This document shows positions 1 to 6,584 of a stretch of 6,981 nt of DNA, piece by piece. A program made the position numbers and the translations under genes. A model generated the notes under the pieces. That model saw only the letters and a program-made list of their open reading frames with translations. It was not told the DNA's origin and ran no database searches. Source of the stretch: Peptoniphilus_A sp050943655 (GTDB taxonomy: Bacteria; Bacillota; Clostridia; Tissierellales; Peptoniphilaceae); the NCBI RefSeq assembly GCF_050943655.1, contig NZ_JBMNPQ010000074.1, positions 1 to 6,981 of the forward strand, written 5' to 3'. Every line of letters starts with the position of its first letter. The stretch's first letter is position 1.

Positions 1-5
1 CTACA

Positions 6-12
6 CTCCTCT
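6..12 (-). promoter_or_regulatory. Possible ribosome binding site of a divergent gene beyond the left edge
   Basis: On the minus strand, positions 12 to 6 read AGAGGAG, a good Shine-Dalgarno match, followed by only five bases before the window ends. A start codon just outside the window would be well spaced. If so, a minus-strand gene diverges from hutU and positions 13-106 are a shared divergent control region. No start codon is visible, so this is only suggestive. Confidence 0.3.
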
Positions 13-29
13 ATTAAGTTCATAAGAAG

Positions 30-45
30 TAGCATTAACATGCTA
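30..45. promoter_or_regulatory. Inverted repeat TAGCAT-TAAC-ATGCTA upstream of hutU
   Basis: Perfect 6-bp arms are separated by four bases, about 60 bp upstream of the hutU -35 box. It has no T-run on either side, so it does not look like a terminator. It may be an operator for hutU or for a divergent gene at the left edge. I do not recognise the motif as that of a known regulator. Confidence 0.3.
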
Positions 46-63
46 AACTAATTTTATCTACTT

Positions 64-81
64 TATGGAAATGTTTCTATA
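64..81. promoter_or_regulatory. Imperfect palindrome resembling a cre (catabolite-responsive) element
   Basis: TATGGAAATGTTTCTATA has 8-bp arms with one mismatch around a central TG. Its core TGGAAATGTTTCTA partly resembles the CcpA cre consensus TGNAANCGNNNNCA but lacks the central CG and the CA at its end. It lies 25 bp upstream of the hutU -35 box. Catabolite control of histidine use is known in Bacillus, so the placement makes sense, but the match is weak. Confidence 0.25.
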
Positions 82-106
82 AATCCAGTAATTTGTTCAA
101 ATTTAG

Positions 107-135
107 TTTACATAATTTTAAAATTAGATTATAAT
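107..135 (+). promoter_or_regulatory. hutU promoter (sigma-A type)
   Basis: A TTTACA -35 box (107-112, one mismatch to TTGACA), a 17-bp spacer and a perfect TATAAT -10 box (130-135) predict a transcript start near position 142. That is only about three bases before the Shine-Dalgarno sequence of hutU, giving an untranslated leader of roughly 17 bases. This leaves no room for a leader riboswitch or attenuator, so control is probably exerted at initiation. Confidence 0.85.
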
Positions 136-144
136 GTAACGTAT

Positions 145-149
145 GGAGG
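145..149 (+). promoter_or_regulatory. hutU ribosome binding site GGAGG, decides the start
   Basis: GGAGG ends one base before an in-frame TTG at 150 and nine bases before a GTG at 159. The TTG directly abuts the Shine-Dalgarno sequence and is too close to be used. The GTG is properly spaced, so it is taken as the hutU start. Confidence 0.8.
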
Positions 150-158
150 TTGATAAAA

Positions 159-2189
159 GTGATAAATAATCATAATGCAGAAGTTCAAAAGATTATGAAA
201 GTTAGAATCGACAACTTACCAGAAAAAAAATCTTTTGAACCAGGAATCAGAAGAGCACCAGATAGAGGATTTAGACTATCTAAAGATCAAACTAAAATCG
301 CTCTAAGAAACGCTCTTAGATATATTCCAGAAGAATATCATGAAGAATTAATACCTGAGTTCTTAGAAGAACTTACTACAAGAGGAAGAATCTATGGTTA
401 TAGATTTAGACCTGAAGGAAGAATTTACGGCAAACCAGTTGACGAATATAAAGGAAATTGTCTTGCTGGAAAAGCTTTCCAAGTTATGATCGACAACAAC
501 CTTGATTTCGACGTAGCTCTTTACCCATATGAGCTAGTAACTTACGGTGAAACTGGTTCTGTTTGCCACGACTGGATGCAATACAACCTAATTAAACAAT
601 ATCTAGAAATCATGCACGATGATGAAACTCTAGTAATGGAATCTGGTCACCCACTTGGACTATTCAAATCTAGAAAGAATGCTCCAAGAGTTATCATTAC
701 AAACGGACTTATGGTTGGTGAATATGACAACCTAGAAGACTGGGAAATCGCAGAAGAAATGGGAGTTGCTAACTACGGACAAATGACTGCTGGTGGTTGG
801 ATGTACATTGGACCACAAGGTATTGTTCACGGAACTTACAACACTATTCTTAACGCTGGTAGATTAAAACTTGGTCTTGGTCACGAAGATAACCTTGCTG
901 GTAAACTATTTGTTTCTTCAGGACTTGGAGGAATGAGTGGTGCTCAAGGTAAAGCTGGAGACATCGCTGGTGCAGTTTCTATAATTGCAGAAGTTGATAT
1001 CTCAAGAATTGAAACTAGACTTGAACAAGGATGGATTCAAAAACTTGCTGAAACTCCAGAAGAAGCTGTTAAACTTGCTCTTGATGCTCAAGAAAAGAAA
1101 CAAGCTCTTTCTATTGCATTCCACGGAAATATCGTAGACCTACTTGAATACATGGACAAAGAAGATGTTCACATTGACCTACTTTCTGACCAAACTTCTT
1201 GCCACAACGTATACGATGGTGGATACTGTCCAGTAGGAATTACTTTCGAAGAAAGAACTGAACTTCTAAGAACAGATAAAAAGAAATTCCACGAACTTGC
1301 AGACAAAGCTCTAAGAAGACACTTCGAAGTTATCAAAAAACTTACTGCTAAAGGAACTTACTTCTTTGACTATGGTAACTCATTCTTAAAAGCTGTTTAT
1401 GATGCAGGCGTTAAAGAAATCTCTAAAAACGGAAAAGACGATAAAGACGGATTCATTTGGCCTTCATACGTTGAAGACATCATGGGACCTCTTCTATTCG
1501 ACTATGGATACGGACCATTCAGATGGGTTTGCCTAAGCGGTAAACACGAAGACTTAGTTGCAACTGATAAAGCAGCTATGGAATGTATCGACCCAACTAG
1601 AAGATATCAAGACCTTGATAACTACAACTGGATTAGAGACGCTGAAAAGAACCAATTAGTAGTTGGTACACAAGCTAGAATCCTTTACCAAGACGCTAAA
1701 GGTAGAGTAGCTATAGCTCTTAAATTCAACGAACTTGTAAGAGAAGGAAAAATCGGTCCTGTTATGATGGGACGTGACCACCACGACGTATCTGGTACAG
1801 ACTCACCATTTAGAGAAACATCTAACATTAAAGATGGTTCTAACGTAATGGCTGATATGGCTACACAATGTTTCGCAGGAAACTGTGCTAGAGGTATGTC
1901 ACTAGTTGCTCTTCACAACGGTGGTGGAGTTGGTATTGGTAAATCAATCAACGGTGGATTTGGTCTAGTTCTTGACGGATCTGAAATGGTTGATGAAATT
2001 ATCAAACTTTCTCTAACTTGGGACGTAATGAGCGGTGTTGCTAGACGTAACTGGGCTAGAAACGATCACTCAATCGAAGTTGTTAAAGAATTCAACAACG
2101 AAGCTGAATATGGACATATCACTATTCCATATCTAGTAGAAGACGACTTAATTGACAATGCAGTTGAAAAAATTAAATTTGAAGACTAA
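159..2189 (+). CDS. hutU: Urocanate hydratase (urocanase)
   Basis: Second enzyme of histidine degradation in the cytoplasm: adds water to urocanate to give 4-imidazolone-5-propionate, using tightly bound NAD+ as an electrophile. From the GTG start it has 676 residues, the length of the long urocanase form, against about 550 for the Pseudomonas/Bacillus form. Visible family motifs (numbered from the GTG) are the glycine-rich SGLGGMSGAQGKAGDIAG stretch at 254-271 for NAD+, GPFRWVC ending in Cys458 (equivalent to the active-site cysteine), GRDHHDVSGTDSPFRET starting at 538, and HNGGGVGIGKS at 586-596. It is intact. It sits alone between its own promoter and terminator, with no hutH, hutI or formiminotransferase gene in the window. 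Codon use is strongly biased (AGA; AAC, GAC and TTC common), suggesting good expression. An in-frame TTG at 150 would add three residues but is too near the ribosome binding site. Confidence 0.96.
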   Translation: MINNHNAEVQKIMKVRIDNLPEKKSFEPGIRRAPDRGFRLSKDQTKIALRNALRYIPEEYHEELIPEFLEELTTRGRIYGYRFRPEGRIYGKPVDEYKGNCLAGKAFQVMIDNNLDFDVALYPYELVTYGETGSVCHDWMQYNLIKQYLEIMHDDETLVMESGHPLGLFKSRKNAPRVIITNGLMVGEYDNLEDWEIAEEMGVANYGQMTAGGWMYIGPQGIVHGTYNTILNAGRLKLGLGHEDNLAGKLFVSSGLGGMSGAQGKAGDIAGAVSIIAEVDISRIETRLEQGWIQKLAETPEEAVKLALDAQEKKQALSIAFHGNIVDLLEYMDKEDVHIDLLSDQTSCHNVYDGGYCPVGITFEERTELLRTDKKKFHELADKALRRHFEVIKKLTAKGTYFFDYGNSFLKAVYDAGVKEISKNGKDDKDGFIWPSYVEDIMGPLLFDYGYGPFRWVCLSGKHEDLVATDKAAMECIDPTRRYQDLDNYNWIRDAEKNQLVVGTQARILYQDAKGRVAIALKFNELVREGKIGPVMMGRDHHDVSGTDSPFRETSNIKDGSNVMADMATQCFAGNCARGMSLVALHNGGGVGIGKSINGGFGLVLDGSEMVDEIIKLSLTWDVMSGVARRNWARNDHSIEVVKEFNNEAEYGHITIPYLVEDDLIDNAVEKIKFED

Positions 2190-2204
2190 TTTGTTATAAA
2201 TATA

Positions 2205-2234
2205 AAGGCACTCGCAATTGAGTGCCTTATTTTT
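2205..2234. terminator. Rho-independent terminator of hutU, probably bidirectional
   Basis: A 9-bp perfect stem (AAGGCACTC / GAGTGCCTT) with a 6-base loop is followed by ATTTTT on the plus strand, 15 bases after the hutU stop. Read on the minus strand, the same stem is followed by TTTATATTTATAA and lies 16 bases beyond the DUF3021 gene's stop, so it can end both converging transcripts. Confidence 0.9.
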
Positions 2235-2244
2235 GTGCAAATTT

Positions 2245-2703
2245 TTAATTGTCGCTAAAGTTTTTAACTTTGCTGTTTATCTCCTCTATCCTCTTTCTCC
2301 AAAAAATATATTGAACTAACCACAGAGCCAAAAATATGATGACAAAGACGAGCATAAATTCGATAAATCCCTTAAAGCTATGCTCCATCCAATTTGCGAG
2401 ATATGCAATTGGTAGCATTGTAAGTGATGTAATTATAAAATATGTTGCAGTCTGCTTTGCAATGCTCCACTCAGATTTTTCCCAAATAATGCTACTTCCT
2501 GAAAACATAAAGCCGATAAAGCCACATAGTATGGTTTGAAGTATCACTGCACCTATTTCACTGCCTACATAATTTAAAAATTCTGGAGTAATCATAAGAT
2601 AATGTCCATTTCCAATTATAAGAGATATAACTATGGTAAAAACTTGTCCTATTGCAATGCCAATTGGAAAACCCAAAAGGCCTCTTTTAAAAAATTCTTT
2701 CAC
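2245..2703 (-). CDS. DUF3021 family membrane protein, partner of LytTR regulator
   Basis: A 152-residue integral membrane protein with four predicted transmembrane helices (about 9-30, 46-68, 85-105 and 112-135), a short loop holding the family-like WEKSEWSIAKQT motif (74-85), and a charged C-terminal tail. It fits DUF3021, whose genes usually sit next to a stand-alone LytTR gene. In comparable LytTR/membrane-protein pairs (HdrRM and BrsRM of Streptococcus mutans) the membrane protein holds the regulator inactive, and that role is inferred here. The start is GTG: the sequence GAGGTGAT is four bases upstream and overlaps the TGA stop of lytTR, so the two genes are probably translationally coupled. 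The stimulus is unknown. Family assignment is confident; function is inferred. Confidence 0.85.
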   Translation of the reverse strand: MKEFFKRGLLGFPIGIAIGQVFTIVISLIIGNGHYLMITPEFLNYVGSEIGAVILQTILCGFIGFMFSGSSIIWEKSEWSIAKQTATYFIITSLTMLPIAYLANWMEHSFKGFIEFMLVFVIIFLALWLVQYIFWRKRIEEINSKVKNFSDN

Positions 2704-2712
2704 TTTATCACC

Positions 2713-3156
2713 TCATATTCCCAGCTTCTCTTTTATTTTTGACACATTTCTTCTAGACACATAAGTTATATCTCCATTTAAAAGAGTCACACATATTGTG
2801 CCAGTAAAGCTCATGTCAAAGTCCTTTACTTTTTTTAGATTAATTATCTCAGAATTTGAAATTCTGACGAAGCTTGTGTTCTCTAGTCGCTCTTCTATTT
2901 CATAAAGCCTAAGGCGGAGCGCGTAGTTACCACTACTTGTATTTGCAAAAACTTTACCTGATTCTGTATAAATTCTAAAAATATTTTTAAGTTCTAATAA
3001 TTTTACCTTTTCGTCCTTAAATCCTGCGATAAGATCAAATGAATTTTCTTCTGATATCTTCCCTACCAAAGCGTTTATTTCATCTGTGATTTTATCTGTG
3101 TAGATTACTACTTTTGGTTCTTTAAAGTTTCCATCTATTTTTATTTCTACTTTCAC
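2713..3156 (-). CDS. Stand-alone LytTR-domain transcriptional regulator
   Basis: A DNA-binding regulator of 147 residues from the GTG start. The N-terminal region (about 1-40, starting MKVEIKIDGN) is typical of small LytTR proteins paired with DUF3021. The C-terminal part (about 45-147) is a LytTR domain, with the characteristic FVRISNSEIINLKKVKDF segment (96-113) and the closing NGDITYVSRRNVSKIKEKLG (127-146). It lacks a receiver domain, so it is not a classical two-component regulator. An upstream in-frame ATG at 3190-3192 would add 12 residues, but AGAGGTGG at 3161-3168 is correctly placed for the GTG at 3154-3156. It is followed nine bases later by the DUF3021 gene. Codon use departs from the big enzyme genes: near residues 77-84 it uses GCG, CTC, CGC and AGG. 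Direct repeats at 3223-3251 suggest it controls its own promoter. Confidence 0.88.
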   Translation of the reverse strand: MKVEIKIDGNFKEPKVVIYTDKITDEINALVGKISEENSFDLIAGFKDEKVKLLELKNIFRIYTESGKVFANTSSGNYALRLRLYEIEERLENTSFVRISNSEIINLKKVKDFDMSFTGTICVTLLNGDITYVSRRNVSKIKEKLGI

Positions 3157-3160
3157 AGCC

Positions 3161-3168
3161 CCACCTCT
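3161..3168 (-). promoter_or_regulatory. Ribosome binding site AGAGGTGG, decides the lytTR start
   Basis: GAGGTG pairs well with the 16S anti-Shine-Dalgarno and ends five bases before the GTG at 3154-3156. The alternative ATG at 3190-3192 has only AT-rich sequence upstream and would place this site inside the coding region. Confidence 0.75.
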
Positions 3169-3181
3169 TTCTCTTTCAACT

Positions 3182-3210
3182 ATAATATACAAAAATTTTT
3201 TCTTTAATTC
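3182..3210 (-). promoter_or_regulatory. Weak lytTR-DUF3021 promoter
   Basis: On the minus strand a TATTAT -10-like box (3187-3182) lies about 26 bases before the lytTR GTG. Seventeen bases upstream, the -35 position holds GAATTA, a poor match. A good -10 with a poor -35 is typical of promoters needing an activator, consistent with the repeat pair just upstream. Confidence 0.4.
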
Positions 3211-3222
3211 TACAGGTTTTTA

Positions 3223-3251
3223 ATAAGTGGCATTTTTATACGCATAAGTGG
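3223..3251. promoter_or_regulatory. Direct repeat pair, probable LytTR operator
   Basis: ATAAGTGG occurs at 3223-3230 and again at 3244-3251, so the starts are 21 bp apart, two helical turns. Both copies are followed by a T-rich run. Read in the direction of lytTR, the repeat is CCACTTAT. LytTR-family proteins such as AgrA and ComE bind pairs of short direct repeats with about this spacing. The pair sits just upstream of the probable lytTR -35 position, where an activator would be expected. That lytTR binds it is an inference. Confidence 0.6.
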
Positions 3252-3315
3252 TTATTTTTATTTTTAAAAGCTCACAATTATGTACTGCGGATAAGTTAAA
3301 GATTTTAATATAGAC

Positions 3316-3350
3316 AATAAAAAAGACCGGCTATTTGCATAACCGATCTT
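3316..3350 (-). terminator. Rho-independent terminator of the ACAD fusion-fprA operon
   Basis: Read on the minus strand, an 11-bp stem with two G-U pairs (AAGATCGGTTA / TAGCCGGTCTT) and a 6-base loop TGCAAA is followed by TTTTATTG, 12 bases after the fprA stop. It separates the fprA operon from the lytTR promoter. Confidence 0.9.
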
Positions 3351-3362
3351 AGATATTTAAAA

Positions 3363-4607
3363 TTATTCACTAAATTTTTCTTTAAGTTCTCTAATTTTCT
3401 TCATAGATTCGATGATAGAGTCTTCTAGAGATTCCATATCGTTTTTGTTAGCTTCTGTTAAAGAAGTGTTAATTGTAACTCTTTCGTTTAAAACATCAAA
3501 TAGTTTTAAGTTTTCGTCGATAAAGTCTTCCATTTTGTCTCCAACTGTACAAGCCCATGTACCGTTTTCGATAATAGCTACTGTTCTGTTTTGAACATTA
3601 AGTGCAGCTAAGTCCATTAAGAAGTTCTTCATCTTTGGATAAATTCCAAGGTTGTAAGTTACAGATGCAAGAACTAAGTGAGAGTATTGGAAAGTTTTTG
3701 AAATTAATACTGATACATCAGTTTTAGATACATCATAAACTTCTACTTTCTTAACGCCCTTCATTACAAGGTTGTTAGCAAGTTCTTGAGCTGCATTTGC
3801 TGTATTTCCATACATTGATGCATATACGATTAGAACACCTTCATCTTCTGGTTCATATCTTGACCATTTGTCATATTTGTCAATGAAGTATTCTAAGTTT
3901 TCTCTCCAAACTAGTCCGTGAAGAGGAGCAATATATTTTACTTGTGGTAGTAGTGGGTCTGCTTTTTTAAGAACGTCTTGAATGAATGGACCATATTTAC
4001 CAACGATGTTAGTTAAATATCTTCTTGCTTCATCAAGCCAATCTCTTTCCCAATCTACTTCGTCTGCAAATAGTTTACCATCTAGAGATTTGAATGATCC
4101 AAATCCGTCTGCAGTAAATAGTACTCCGTTAGTTGTATCAAGTGACATTAGAACTTCTGGCCAGTGAACCATTGGTGCTTCTAAGAAAGCAAATGTGTGT
4201 TTACCAAAGCTCATAGTGTCGCCTTCTTCAACGATGATTGTTTGATCTTCGTTGATGTGATATCCCATTTGTCTCATGAATTGGAAACCTTGTTCACTAG
4301 AGATTATAGTTACATTTGGCCATCTCATTACTACTTCTTCAATAGCTCCGCAGTGGTCTGGTTCCATGTGGTGGATAATCATATAGTCAAGATCTCTTCC
4401 ATCAAGCATTATTTCAATTTTTCTTAGATAGTCTCTAGTAATTGACCAGTCAACTGAGTCGATTACACAAGTTTTTTCATCTAATAGTAGGTATGAGTTG
4501 TAAGAAACTCCATCTTCAATTGGAAACATGTTTTCAAAAAGTTCAAGTCTTTTGTCGTTTCCACCTACATAATATAAATCTTCTGCTACTTTTCTTATAT
4601 TATACAT
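3363..4607 (-). CDS. fprA: Flavodiiron protein (class A, FprA family)
   Basis: A soluble 414-residue flavodiiron protein that reduces O2 to water and/or NO to N2O in anaerobes, normally with rubredoxin as electron donor. The N-terminal metallo-beta-lactamase-like domain (about 1-250) has the full diiron ligand set: His80, Glu82, Asp84 and His85 in HHMEPDH, then His148 (APMVHWPE), Asp167 (FTADGFG) and His230 (APLHG). The C-terminal flavodoxin domain (about 256-412) has the FMN phosphate loop SMYGNT at 264-269. The length is that of the basic class A form, with no fused rubredoxin or NAD(P)H reductase, so it needs an outside donor. The likely one is the rubredoxin domain fused to the acyl-CoA dehydrogenase encoded 14 bp upstream. 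The start ATG has GGGAGGT five bases before it. O2 rather than NO as main substrate is a family-based inference. Confidence 0.95.
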   Translation of the reverse strand: MYNIRKVAEDLYYVGGNDKRLELFENMFPIEDGVSYNSYLLLDEKTCVIDSVDWSITRDYLRKIEIMLDGRDLDYMIIHHMEPDHCGAIEEVVMRWPNVTIISSEQGFQFMRQMGYHINEDQTIIVEEGDTMSFGKHTFAFLEAPMVHWPEVLMSLDTTNGVLFTADGFGSFKSLDGKLFADEVDWERDWLDEARRYLTNIVGKYGPFIQDVLKKADPLLPQVKYIAPLHGLVWRENLEYFIDKYDKWSRYEPEDEGVLIVYASMYGNTANAAQELANNLVMKGVKKVEVYDVSKTDVSVLISKTFQYSHLVLASVTYNLGIYPKMKNFLMDLAALNVQNRTVAIIENGTWACTVGDKMEDFIDENLKLFDVLNERVTINTSLTEANKNDMESLEDSIIESMKKIRELKEKFSE

Positions 4608-4621
4608 TTGGTACCTCCCAA

Positions 4622-6559
4622 TTATCTTCTATCTTCAGGATATTCTTCAGGAACAAAGTTTTGTTTTTCTTCTTGGCACTCTGGGCAAGTCCAGTCATCT
4701 GGAAGTCTGTCGAAATCAGTACCTGGATCTATTTCGCCTTCTGGATCTCCGTAGTTAGGGTCATATTCATAACCGCAACCAGGGCAAACCATAACTTTGT
4801 AATTAGGAGCTAATTTTCTTGGTTTAGATCTTCTAACTTTTTTCATTGGAGGAGCTGGTTTCTTTTCACCAGTGCCAAGTGCTTCAGTTAGTAGAGGCAT
4901 AATTTCAAAAATATCTCCTACGATACCATAGTCACAGTTTTTGAAGATTGGTGCTCCGGCGTTTTTATTAATTGCAACGATAGTTGATGCATTTTTGATA
5001 CCCTTTAAGTGTTGTACTGCTCCAGAGATACCACATGCAATATATAAGTTACCATTGAATTTTTGTCCTGACATACCAACATATCTTTCAAGAGGTACAA
5101 GTTTAAGAGTTTCAGCTACTGGTCTTGAAGAACCTAGTGCAGCACCTGCTGCGTGAGCTAATTCTCTTGCCATATCCATGTTTTCTTCTCCGCCAATTGC
5201 ATTACCTACTGAAACTACTCTTTCAGCTTCGTATACTGGAGTGTCAATTGGAATACCTACTGAGAAGTCATATCCGTCTTTCTTTAAGTTTTGAACTAAA
5301 ATATCTACAGCTTCTTTTGCTGTGTCTGCTTTAATTATTTCTCTTTTTCTTTCACCAGTGATAGGACCAGCTTTTTTATCTACAACTGCTGCTTTACCTT
5401 TTTTCTTTGGTGCTTTACCGATTAAGTGGTTTGCAACAACAACTCTTTGGATTTCAGATGTTCCTTCATAGATAGTTGTGATTTTAGCATCTCTGAAGAA
5501 TCTTTCAACTTCCATACCTTTAAGATATCCGTTACCACCGTGAATTTGTAGAGCTTCATTAACTACCCACATTGCAACTTCAGATGCAACAGTTTTTGCC
5601 ATTGCAGCTTCCATTGAGTAGTTTTCGTGGTTTTGTTTCATTTCTGCTGCTGAATAAACCATAAGTCTTGCTGCTCTAATCTTAGTTGCCATATCAGCAA
5701 TCTTGAATGCAACTACTTGTTGTTGAGCAATTGGTCTACCAAATTGAACTCTTTCTTTTGCATATGCAAGAGCTGCTTCGTAAGCACCTTGTGCAATTCC
5801 TAGAGCTTGAGATGCAATACCAATTCTACCACCATCAAGTGTTTGCATTGCAATTCTAAATCCTTGTCCTTCTTTACCAAGTAAGTTTTCCTTAGGAATT
5901 TTTACATTGTTAAATTGAAGTTCTGCAGTAGTTGATGATCTAATACCTAACTTGTCATAGTGATCTCCAAAAGTAAATCCGTCCCATCCTTTTTCTACGA
6001 TGAATGCAGAAATTCCGTGAGTTCCAATACCAGGAGTTGTTACAGCATATACTACATAGTAGTCAGCTGCTGGAGCGTTAGTAATAAAGATTTTGTTACC
6101 ATTTAAAATATAGTAGTCGCCATCAAGTACAGCTGTTGTTTCAGTTCCACCAGCGTCTGATCCAGCGTTTGGTTCAGTAAGACCAAAAGCACCAAGTTTT
6201 TTACCTTGAGCAAGTGGTTTTAAATATTTTTCTTTTTGTTCTTTAGTACCAAAAGCTTGGATTGGATAAGAACCTAGTGAAGTGTGTGCAGATAAAACAA
6301 CACCAACACCAGCGTCTACTCTTGATAATTCTTCAACTGCAATTGCATAAGAGATTACGTCTTTTCCAGCTCCACCTTCTTCTTTTGGATAAGGTAGACC
6401 CATCCAGCCGTTTTCCCCAATTTTTTTAATTATTTCTTCAGGGAATTCATTGTTTTGGTCTAGCCCAAAAGATAATGGTTTGATTTCAGATTCTGCAAAA
6501 GCTCTTATCGCTTTTCGAAGTTCTTCATGTTCCTCAGTTGTTTTGTACATACTTGACAT
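4622..6559 (-). CDS. Acyl-CoA dehydrogenase-EtfA FAD domain-rubredoxin fusion protein
   Basis: A 645-residue three-module redox protein. Residues 1-382 are a complete short-chain (butyryl-CoA type) acyl-CoA dehydrogenase: FGLTEPNAGSD at 125-135, FITN at 158-161, QIHGGNGY at 338-345, and catalytic base Glu365 in IYEGTSEIQR. After a lysine-rich linker (383-400) comes the C-terminal FAD domain of EtfA (about 440-562), with SSRP at 477-480, GISGAVQHLKG at 510-520, AINKNAGAPIF at 529-539 and DYGIVGD at 543-549. The EtfA N-terminal domain that contacts EtfB is missing. A basic tether (565-588) leads to an acidic rubredoxin (about 588-637) with both iron-binding pairs, Cys592/Cys595 and Cys625/Cys628. 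AGGAGG lies five bases before the ATG. The inferred role is to carry electrons from acyl-CoA through two FADs to rubredoxin and on to FprA. The reverse direction and the exact substrate remain open. Confidence 0.93.
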   Translation of the reverse strand: MSSMYKTTEEHEELRKAIRAFAESEIKPLSFGLDQNNEFPEEIIKKIGENGWMGLPYPKEEGGAGKDVISYAIAVEELSRVDAGVGVVLSAHTSLGSYPIQAFGTKEQKEKYLKPLAQGKKLGAFGLTEPNAGSDAGGTETTAVLDGDYYILNGNKIFITNAPAADYYVVYAVTTPGIGTHGISAFIVEKGWDGFTFGDHYDKLGIRSSTTAELQFNNVKIPKENLLGKEGQGFRIAMQTLDGGRIGIASQALGIAQGAYEAALAYAKERVQFGRPIAQQQVVAFKIADMATKIRAARLMVYSAAEMKQNHENYSMEAAMAKTVASEVAMWVVNEALQIHGGNGYLKGMEVERFFRDAKITTIYEGTSEIQRVVVANHLIGKAPKKKGKAAVVDKKAGPITGERKREIIKADTAKEAVDILVQNLKKDGYDFSVGIPIDTPVYEAERVVSVGNAIGGEENMDMARELAHAAGAALGSSRPVAETLKLVPLERYVGMSGQKFNGNLYIACGISGAVQHLKGIKNASTIVAINKNAGAPIFKNCDYGIVGDIFEIMPLLTEALGTGEKKPAPPMKKVRRSKPRKLAPNYKVMVCPGCGYEYDPNYGDPEGEIDPGTDFDRLPDDWTCPECQEEKQNFVPEEYPEDRR

Positions 6560-6584
6560 AATTGCCTCCTCTTAAAATTAATAC

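Noticed and set aside
3190..3192. ATG as an earlier start for lytTR
   Set aside because: No ribosome binding site precedes it, it overlaps the probable -10 region, and a well-placed AGAGGTGG leads to the GTG at 3154-3156.
4442..4813. 123-codon plus-strand open frame antisense to the fprA/fusion gene junction
   Set aside because: It lies wholly opposite two clearly coding genes, has no sensible ribosome binding site, and its product is low-complexity and hydrophobic. The same applies to the shorter plus-strand frames opposite the minus-strand genes.
6548..6550. Internal ATG (Met4) as start of the dehydrogenase fusion
   Set aside because: The first ATG is five bases from AGGAGG; the internal one would be 14 bases away.
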